From: Zygosaccharomyces rouxii
Taxonomy: Eukaryota > Ascomycota > Saccharomycetes > Saccharomycetales > Saccharomycetaceae
Direction: 5' to 3'
Length of the DNA stretch: 64,000 nt
Assembly: GCF_000026365.1 (NCBI RefSeq)
Contig: NC_012992.1
Coordinates: forward strand, 1,364,001-1,428,000
Made by a program: the position numbers and the translations under genes. The notes under the pieces are model-generated. The model worked only from the letters and a program-made list of their open reading frames with translations, searched no databases and was not told where the DNA came from. Position 1 is the first letter of the stretch. Every line of letters begins with the position of its first letter. Below are positions 57,043 to 64,000 of the stretch, in pieces.

Positions 57043-60000
57043 ATGCTCGGTTCTAGCCTGGTGGAAATCATTTCAATTTCTGAGAAGAAAAGACATGATC
57101 TTCTCTCATGGGTTAGCAACAATTTCGACAATCTTTACAAGGGACAGAATTATGAAGAGAAAGATGAGTATACAAAGAGATTGTTTGAAGTCAATGACAA
57201 TTTAGAACAACTCGTACGATATCTGGCTAATGTAGAGGAGGAAAAAACTGTCGATTCGCACTACGTCTTCATCAGAGTGGCCCAGTTGTACACTTTTTGT
57301 TTGACACGCCTAGAAAATACACACCCAGGTAAAATCTACGATGCATCTGAATTACTGGCAAATGTACTAGCAGAAGAACCTATTAAATTTGAAATGGAAC
57401 AAGATGCAAATGATAAGGATAAAAAGAAGAAAAAATCCAATCCTAAAAAGACCTACGTTTTTTCACCAGTTAAAGATTTAGCATGTACTGTTTTAACTCA
57501 ATTTTTTGAGAGTTTTGGTAATAGAATATCTGCATTAGGACCATTAGTATCAGGAAGCATTTTCAAAAATATAAAGAAGATGTTAGAGAAGACCAAATAT
57601 ATCCATGCTACTTATATGACTTCGATATTGCAATTGCATGCCGCCATTTTGAAGAATACGAAAAATATGCCCTCTAGTAACACTTTCTATGGGAAATTCG
57701 CCAAACTATCCAAGGTTATTATTGAAAGTATTCAAGTTGATCAAGAAGATTATCCAGTAGACTTTCTCTCGAGTATTATTGAAATTTGGTCAAATTATTT
57801 GAAACAAGATCAATTCATTAAGGATCACGGTAATAATCTGAAGACCACATTGTGTGCCAAATTTAGTGAAAGGGAATGGGGTATGTTCGGATTGGCCAAT
57901 GATCATACAAGGACTTATACCGCTAGATCGATAGCAGAAGTCTTGTTTCATTTTTTCAATATAAAAAAGTTGGTTACATTACCTGAGGTATGGGAAATAT
58001 ATGCAGAAATCTTTAGTCAAAGCACACAACGAGAACTGCAGGCCGGATGTTTTGAATCCATCATACATTTTATTGGATTGTGTTCAGCCGCCGATAGCAA
58101 TTTCTTTGGTGGTACCAATTACTTGGAAATTATAAGATCGTTGAGTAGCGCTATCTTTGACCGTCCAGATGCTCAGAACATAAGTATGGAGACTTCATCC
58201 AGATATCTCAGATATTTTGAGCATATGCATGACATTCTCTTACCGAGGATATGGGATTCGTCCAAGAGCCAAATTCTTTTCCGAATAATGGGATGTATTG
58301 AAGAACAGGAAAATGGCAACTCGAAAACTCGTGAAAATTCTCGATTCGCCATAAATGGGACACTAGGAAATCAATGGTTGACTTTGACTCAACTGGAATT
58401 GGTACGTCGTTTACTTTGTGCTCTTTCATCATCTTTTGGTAATGAGCAACATATCGTCCAACAAATAAAGCATAAATTAATAGAGTTGAGCACTTGTGAC
58501 GTATTTATCGTTAGAATTCACTCTGTTGAGATTTTGAAAACCTTTTTGATGAGTTTCCGAGAATATTTAAGTGAAACCATCGAATCTCAACTAACAGAAT
58601 TATCTAACGATTTTGAATTGGAAGAAAACTTCCCTTTTTCCGTTAACCATGGGCGCTCTCTGGTAATAGCTAGTCTAATTGAGTGTGCCGATAAGGATTA
58701 CGTGTCTTACGAACTTATCATGAGAATTACTATCTTCGCCACCTCTTTTATCAAAAATCATACAACTTCCACTAATTCCTCCATGTACTACAAGGGTTTG
58801 ATTTGTTGGATTTTACTTATTGGATTAGTAAATTACAAGGACGAGCAGTATCTATCAATGCAATCTTCTCAATTGTTCTTATTCTGGAAAGTATTACTTA
58901 CTCATACTTTTACACACCATGATCAAGACGAACTTTACAAGAATCTCGAGATTAGGAACCATTCCTTAGTATGCCTTCTGACTTACTTGGGTAATGTAAC
59001 CATTCAGAAAGATATTGCCAAACAAGTGTCATATTTATTAACCAAATGTTCCAATTATAACCATTCTGTGACTGTTAAATCGAATAGCATAGATAAAGCA
59101 TTATTGATTAATGAGTATAGGTTGTTACAAGTCTATTTGAGGATAAACGAATTTATTAAAAAAGATTTCAATAGTTCCCTGTTGATTCTTATTGTGAAAA
59201 ATTTCTCAGATCCCAATCTTTACGGTGAATCTGTTTCTCCAGGATTGGATGCAATTAAGAAGGCGGGAACTAAGAAACCATCAAAAGATGACGGTAAGGA
59301 AGATGTTATGCATCCCTCTGTAAATACTTTACTTTGCCAAAATGATGGTTTTGCCTTCGGTCTATCAAGTAAAATATCATCTTCTGCCGTTAGTGAGCTA
59401 ACTATCAAGTCCCCAAAAATGCCACAATTTGAAGTTGGTCAGAATACTTTCTCGAGGAAGTACTGTTGGTACCAACCTTTTGAAGATGAAATCACAAAAC
59501 CTATTTTGCCAATTCTGTGCCTGGATTATCTGATCATGCTGTATGGTTCTAGAGGGTATTCTGGGAGAGATAGATACGGACCTAGAATCACTACGTCACT
59601 AATAGATTCTTCAATGGAAATATTTTCCTTAGTCTTCCCATATTTGAATGCAAAAATCCAGTATTCTGTGATAGAGAGTTTAAACCTGTCAATGTTTTCA
59701 AAATTAACTACACCTTTAAGGAGCGTAGCTATAGCGACAAATTCTGCTGTTGCCATTCATGGAGCTTTGAAAATCATTCAAGATAAAGAATTGTCGCTGG
59801 ATATCAGTGTGGGTCAGCTTTTGTTGGAATCAGTAAAAAAGATAGATTTTTCTGATGATCCGTTTCTAACTTACCTAAAAGCAGAATGCATTGGATTGAT
59901 AACCGCTGCTGTAAGTAGAGGTACAGCTGGCAAGGCCCTTCCAGAGTATGTTCTAGAACAAAGTAATATTATTATTAAAAATGTCGTTGACCAGAACGAC

Positions 60001-63000
60001 CCATATTTGAGAGTTTTACATGCATTGTCACTATCAGCAATCTTCAAATATAACTCTCAAACGGCAAAATTCCACTCCCTCTTCGATGTCATTTTCACAT
60101 TATTGAAAGATCCTCACCCCGTTGTGCATGCTTGGTCTTTGAAGGCGTTGCATGTTATTCTGAAAAAGCATCAATCAATGGATATATCGTTAGCTTCTGA
60201 ATTGCTTCGCACACTGGAAGATATCGCAATGGATCCTAATTTTGGTACATATGGATCATCCATTATCCGTTATAATCACAGCAAGGAATTTGATTCACAT
60301 ATCATGTTAGGTCAAATTTTTTGTACTTTGACAGAAACCGTGGGTCCTAGTATTCCTGATCTTGATAAAGCTGCTAAAGAAGCCTTCAGAAATGTTACCT
60401 TCGGCTGCATCACCACAAATGATGTCGCGAGTGAATCATTAGGGTTAGCTATCTATGAAAATATTGCTACATTCAAACATTCTGGGATCTTATGTGATGA
60501 GGTGTTCATTGGACTAGCTATGAACATGATTGGAGGATCTTTTATAACAGGATTTGGTGGATCTTATTTTAATTCACACTTTACGGGAACTGAAGACGTG
60601 ATCCCGTTTACTACTAGTAGGAAAGCTACTTTTGACAACTTTAGACTATTTACCCAATTGCTTCGTTTGCAAAAAGGCGATATGTTCGTGAAAAACCTGG
60701 ATATTCAAAGTTGGAGATATCTCACTCTATATCCAAATTCTCCCCATGTAATTGATTACTTTTTTGCATGGTTGGAACAGAGTTACAAAAATGATGCTCA
60801 TTGGTTCGAAAAGCTATGTGTGATGTTTAATATGACAAGAGGTAAGTTATTCGGAGGTGTTTTCCAAAGAGTCAATAAGATACTCGAAGATAAAGGGATA
60901 AAGAAGCCGGAAGAAAAGCAAATAAGAGGTGAAGAGGAGGAGTCCATCGCCAAGTCATCGGAAAAATCTGCGAAAGGGATTGTATCCGAGGGCTCTGAAA
61001 GTATATGTTGGCTTGCTAAGATTGCAATTCTTCGTCTAATTCTGTATCTCTGCGAGGAAATACAACTTGATCAGAAGTTATCCCATATTGTTGGTAAACA
61101 GGCCCCTTCCTTAATAAGAATATCATTCCAAGCATCTACTACAAGGGTTGTATTGATGAAAAGTATGGGGCTCAAAATTTTGAATATTTTATTAAAACAA
61201 TATACGAGAATGAACAAGATGGAGGACAATCTAATGATCGAACAACAAGAGGCTCAAATTACTAGCGCTCTAATGCCGGCTTTCAGTGAAGGTAGTTCAC
61301 CTGATAACGTGGCATCTGCAATTAATGTTGCCGCCGAATTCTTGGGTTCGAATATCGCACCTCTGGAGAGAATGAGCAGAATATCACAATTACTAGTGAC
61401 CCTTCTAGGTAATTTCAATGACAAGTCCTCTGACATCAAAGTCGGTGAGACTACAATTATTACCCAAAGAGCAAGGAGAAAGGTTGAACTTGCCATTTTG
61501 AACGCATGGGCTTGGCTGGTATACAGCTCTCTGTCGACAAAAAATGACGATTTATTTGTATTTGTGAAGGGATATTTGGATGTAGTAGTTCCACTATGGA
61601 TCATCTCACTACGTGAATACGTTATGGTAAAATATGAGGGTGTCAAAACAGAGGAGGAGCTCAAGAACGACCCCCGAGAGTCCTTGATAGAGTCCCAAAA
61701 TACTAAGTTGGAATTATACAAACCGGTATGGTTGAATTTTGTTGTGGCACTAGGGTCTTTAATGGAGTCTGATCAAAAATACATTTGCAAATGCCTGAAT
61801 GCTGAGGAACTAGAGAGTTTTATGTTTATTTTGTTTGCACAATGCATGGAAACAACGGTTAAGAACATAGACGATCATAGCACAAAGATGAAAGTATTAC
61901 CAGCCTTGCACAACATATTGAAGAACAGTTTGCCCATCAATAATTTATTTGAGGACGACATTCACAGTGAGTTTGTGGGTATTTTAGATCGTTTGATGAT
62001 TATGGGTGATAACAGTGAAAGAGTCCTATTAATTCATATTATCAACGATCTAGTTGTGGGGTATACAAAACAGAACAAATCACATGGATCATTTTTGGAA
62101 GGTATTGATAAGTTATATGAGCTGCTGAGGCTACTTCTCATACCAGTTGGAACAATTTTACCTTTCATAAAGGCAACAAGCGATGAGACTGAATCCTCTG
62201 ATAAAATAGATATCACTGATTCAGATTTGTCGGTTCTGAAACTGGCATTCGGTGTATTTGAATCGAATGTTAGCCAATTTGACGATTTATTCAAAGTTGA
62301 TCTTTATGCATGTCTGCTCTTTATTATGGGCAGAATCTATCAATCGAAAGTTGCAGATTCTGTAGTAGGGACCATTCTTCCCCTTTTGAAATCTCTGACC
62401 AAGGGTCTAATTGGTGACGGTGAGCATGTTGGTATGCTTGATGTCTTCTATGGATCGATTAAGGGTGTCATGGGAACAAACGCAAACAAGCAAAACCAGT
62501 TGGCTACCATTCTAATTCTTTTAAGCAATGGTTACAAGGGATTTGACGAGAAAACGTTAGAAGAATTCAGCGACCTGTTAGTAGATGGGATAAAGAGGCA
62601 GGAGACACAGGCAATTGCCGTACAGGGATTTAAGACGGTAATTAATCTAAGTCAAAAACATGACAATTGCAGATATGTCTTGAATAAGGCCATTAAGAGA
62701 CTGTCATCGTCTTTGAAAGATGAAAAATCAGCTACTGTGCATAAATTAGTGCTTGAGATCTTGGGACTTTTAGCCAAAAAAGTTATGGAAGAGAAACCGG
62801 AAAGTGCAGTATCTGTCATCACATTAGTTCTGCTGCTTATCTTATCATCCTGCAGTACATGCCCAGAGGTTCGCGAAGCTGCTGGTGATAAAATCGTTTC
62901 GATTATTCAGCTTGACCTTAGCGCTTTTAAATCAACCATAAACAGTAAATTGAACCAAGACCAGAAGCAAAGAATCGAAATGATTGTGGAGCAGTCTTCA

Positions 63001-63066
63001 GAATATCAGAGTATCGAAAGAAGTTCAGGCGGCAGCATTCCATTTGAATTAAGAGATTTCAATTGA
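57043..63066 (+). CDS. LAA1: Laa1, large AP-1 accessory HEAT-repeat protein
   Basis: The 2007-residue product (2014 in S. cerevisiae YJL207C) is made of helical HEAT-like repeats with no catalytic motif. The conserved N-terminal segment starts near 90-150 and contains a Lys-rich insert (DKDKKKKKSNPKK). Middle blocks include PYLRVLHALSLSAIFKYNS and DPHPVVHAWSLKALHVILKK, where HEAT pairs are clear. A charged linker lies near 1285-1325. Laa1 works with Laa2 to recruit AP-1 clathrin adaptor to the Golgi/endosome and is related to mammalian HEATR5. It keeps its neighbours YJL206C and NUC1. Confidence 0.93.
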   Translation: MLGSSLVEIISISEKKRHDLLSWVSNNFDNLYKGQNYEEKDEYTKRLFEVNDNLEQLVRYLANVEEEKTVDSHYVFIRVAQLYTFCLTRLENTHPGKIYDASELLANVLAEEPIKFEMEQDANDKDKKKKKSNPKKTYVFSPVKDLACTVLTQFFESFGNRISALGPLVSGSIFKNIKKMLEKTKYIHATYMTSILQLHAAILKNTKNMPSSNTFYGKFAKLSKVIIESIQVDQEDYPVDFLSSIIEIWSNYLKQDQFIKDHGNNLKTTLCAKFSEREWGMFGLANDHTRTYTARSIAEVLFHFFNIKKLVTLPEVWEIYAEIFSQSTQRELQAGCFESIIHFIGLCSAADSNFFGGTNYLEIIRSLSSAIFDRPDAQNISMETSSRYLRYFEHMHDILLPRIWDSSKSQILFRIMGCIEEQENGNSKTRENSRFAINGTLGNQWLTLTQLELVRRLLCALSSSFGNEQHIVQQIKHKLIELSTCDVFIVRIHSVEILKTFLMSFREYLSETIESQLTELSNDFELEENFPFSVNHGRSLVIASLIECADKDYVSYELIMRITIFATSFIKNHTTSTNSSMYYKGLICWILLIGLVNYKDEQYLSMQSSQLFLFWKVLLTHTFTHHDQDELYKNLEIRNHSLVCLLTYLGNVTIQKDIAKQVSYLLTKCSNYNHSVTVKSNSIDKALLINEYRLLQVYLRINEFIKKDFNSSLLILIVKNFSDPNLYGESVSPGLDAIKKAGTKKPSKDDGKEDVMHPSVNTLLCQNDGFAFGLSSKISSSAVSELTIKSPKMPQFEVGQNTFSRKYCWYQPFEDEITKPILPILCLDYLIMLYGSRGYSGRDRYGPRITTSLIDSSMEIFSLVFPYLNAKIQYSVIESLNLSMFSKLTTPLRSVAIATNSAVAIHGALKIIQDKELSLDISVGQLLLESVKKIDFSDDPFLTYLKAECIGLITAAVSRGTAGKALPEYVLEQSNIIIKNVVDQNDPYLRVLHALSLSAIFKYNSQTAKFHSLFDVIFTLLKDPHPVVHAWSLKALHVILKKHQSMDISLASELLRTLEDIAMDPNFGTYGSSIIRYNHSKEFDSHIMLGQIFCTLTETVGPSIPDLDKAAKEAFRNVTFGCITTNDVASESLGLAIYENIATFKHSGILCDEVFIGLAMNMIGGSFITGFGGSYFNSHFTGTEDVIPFTTSRKATFDNFRLFTQLLRLQKGDMFVKNLDIQSWRYLTLYPNSPHVIDYFFAWLEQSYKNDAHWFEKLCVMFNMTRGKLFGGVFQRVNKILEDKGIKKPEEKQIRGEEEESIAKSSEKSAKGIVSEGSESICWLAKIAILRLILYLCEEIQLDQKLSHIVGKQAPSLIRISFQASTTRVVLMKSMGLKILNILLKQYTRMNKMEDNLMIEQQEAQITSALMPAFSEGSSPDNVASAINVAAEFLGSNIAPLERMSRISQLLVTLLGNFNDKSSDIKVGETTIITQRARRKVELAILNAWAWLVYSSLSTKNDDLFVFVKGYLDVVVPLWIISLREYVMVKYEGVKTEEELKNDPRESLIESQNTKLELYKPVWLNFVVALGSLMESDQKYICKCLNAEELESFMFILFAQCMETTVKNIDDHSTKMKVLPALHNILKNSLPINNLFEDDIHSEFVGILDRLMIMGDNSERVLLIHIINDLVVGYTKQNKSHGSFLEGIDKLYELLRLLLIPVGTILPFIKATSDETESSDKIDITDSDLSVLKLAFGVFESNVSQFDDLFKVDLYACLLFIMGRIYQSKVADSVVGTILPLLKSLTKGLIGDGEHVGMLDVFYGSIKGVMGTNANKQNQLATILILLSNGYKGFDEKTLEEFSDLLVDGIKRQETQAIAVQGFKTVINLSQKHDNCRYVLNKAIKRLSSSLKDEKSATVHKLVLEILGLLAKKVMEEKPESAVSVITLVLLLILSSCSTCPEVREAAGDKIVSIIQLDLSAFKSTINSKLNQDQKQRIEMIVEQSSEYQSIERSSGGSIPFELRDFN

Positions 63067-63206
63067 TTGATATTTGGAGTTATTTCGGAGTTGGAAAAAT
63101 TTTTGTATAAAATAAGTTCATCGAACATAGACATATCTTATAAAAGACATAGCGAGATCTAGATCAAGATAATCGTTTTCTAAAGCCTTGCCTCGAAATT
63201 TATAGA

Positions 63207-64000
63207 ATGAGTGCAAGATTCCTTTATTCCGGTTTAGCCGGTGCAGGTATTGGATCCGGTATTGCAACTTATTTCTGGGGTAAATCAAGCTCATCGAGTA
63301 ATACTAGTGTAGCTGCACCTCCTCCAGTTGTTGGTGGATCTGGTGCACCAAACGGTAAACTGACAGCTATTGGTAGTAATTTAAATCCTGCCGCTTTTTT
63401 TCAATATGGTTTCCCGGGACCTGTGCATGATCTGGAGAATAGAGATGAATTCGTCTCATGCTTCAATAGACAGACAAGAAATCCATATTGGGTCGTCGAA
63501 CATATTACACCCGAGTCTTTAGCTGGCAAAAATGCTGATAGAAAGAATTCAGTGTTTAAAGAAGATGAGGCTATCCCTGAAATGTTCAGGGGAAGACTGA
63601 GAGACTATTTTAGGTCAGGTTACGATCGTGGTCATCAGGCACCAGCCGCTAATGCTAAATTCTCTCAAAAGGCCATGGACGATACTTTTTATTTGACTAA
63701 CATGTGTCCACAAGTTGGTGATGGATTTAACCGTGATTACTGGGCTCATTTGGAATACTTCTGTAGACAATTGGCGGGCCAATATAATAGCGTTAGAATT
63801 GTCACTGGACCACTTTATTTGCCAAAGAAGGATCCTGTAGATGGCAAATCTAGAGTTACATATGAGGTGATCGGTAACCCACCTAGTATATCAGTTCCTA
63901 CTCATTTCTTCAAATTGATTGTTGGTGAGAAACCTGTTAAAAGCCCAAATTCTGATAACATTTCCGTGGCGGCTTTTGTGCTTCCTAATGCACCTATTCC
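63207..64000 (+). CDS. NUC1: Nuc1, mitochondrial endonuclease G family (cut by the window end)
   Basis: The gene starts at the ATG at 63207 (MSARFLYSGLAGAGIGSGIA) and runs off the window with at least 264 residues (329 in S. cerevisiae YJL208C). The N-terminus is a mitochondrial targeting and membrane-anchor region, followed by a Ser/Pro linker. The DNA/RNA non-specific nuclease domain has the active-site motif DRGHQAPAAN with Asp140, Arg141, Gly142 and the catalytic His143. An Asn is also visible in the following metal-binding segment (NMCPQVGDGFNRDYWAHLE). EndoG degrades nucleic acids in mitochondria and acts in cell death and recombination. Partial at the 3' end only because the window ends. 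Confidence 0.95.
   Translation, partial: MSARFLYSGLAGAGIGSGIATYFWGKSSSSSNTSVAAPPPVVGGSGAPNGKLTAIGSNLNPAAFFQYGFPGPVHDLENRDEFVSCFNRQTRNPYWVVEHITPESLAGKNADRKNSVFKEDEAIPEMFRGRLRDYFRSGYDRGHQAPAANAKFSQKAMDDTFYLTNMCPQVGDGFNRDYWAHLEYFCRQLAGQYNSVRIVTGPLYLPKKDPVDGKSRVTYEVIGNPPSISVPTHFFKLIVGEKPVKSPNSDNISVAAFVLPNAPI

Noticed and set aside
1..64000. CRISPR array, integrated virus or biosynthetic cluster
   Set aside because: None seen; the window is ordinary yeast chromosomal DNA with conserved synteny.

Overview
The window is nuclear DNA of a budding yeast (Saccharomycetaceae). Genes are dense and nearly all intron-free, the tRNA genes and protein families are of the S. cerevisiae type, and most proteins look like close relatives of S. 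cerevisiae proteins. Gene order indicates a lineage that did not pass through the whole-genome duplication. Genes that in S. cerevisiae are split between two duplicated segments (VII/XVI in the left part, III/X in the middle) lie here interleaved in one row. Each duplicated pair (RPL11A/B, PIL1/LSP1, ELO1/ELO2, PHO87/PHO90) is present once. A Zygosaccharomyces/Torulaspora-type yeast is my best guess; Lachancea-like yeasts cannot be excluded. Gene names come from recalled protein similarity plus synteny, not from a database search.

Region 1 (1-25.7 kb) matches YPR097W-YPR108W merged with YGR081C-YGR088W: LEC1, SLX9, TOM20, TMH11 (spliced), MRPL51, GCD2, MRP13, SNT309, RPL11, PRE2, FHL1, COG4, PIL1, YTH1, RPN7, CTT1. 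It is rich in ribosome and translation genes (SLX9, GCD2, RPL11, the RP-gene regulator FHL1, two mitochondrial ribosomal proteins). It also has two proteasome genes, a splicing factor, trafficking and eisosome proteins, and the stress catalase. Synteny breaks between CTT1 and ELO2.

Region 2 (26-47 kb) merges YCR034W-YCR038C with YJL196C-YJL201W: ELO2, RRP43, RBK1, UBP12, PHO87/90, tRNA-Thr(AGT), ACO2, a long SH3-containing RasGEF that sits in the BUD5 position, and ECM25. Region 3 (47-64 kb) follows YJL203W-YJL208C: tRNA-Lys(TTT), PRP21, RCY1, then an unexpected pair (an F-box gene and RNH203), NCE101, a Zn2Cys6 regulator like YJL206C, tRNA-Gly(GCC), LAA1, and NUC1, which is cut by the window end.

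The intergenic regions hold recognisable control elements: PAC/RRPE motifs at ribosome-biogenesis genes, Rap1-like sites upstream of RPL11, PACE-like sites at PRE2 and RPN7, and a tandem-repeat promoter at CTT1. A long composite E-box-type element is shared by the SLX9/TOM20 and RRP43/RBK1 promoters. I saw no transposon, CRISPR array, viral insertion or obvious foreign gene cluster. The most interesting items are regulatory and architectural: the shared composite motif, the CTT1 repeats, the near-overlapping RNH203/F-box pair, the SH3-bearing BUD5-position gene and the long PRP21.
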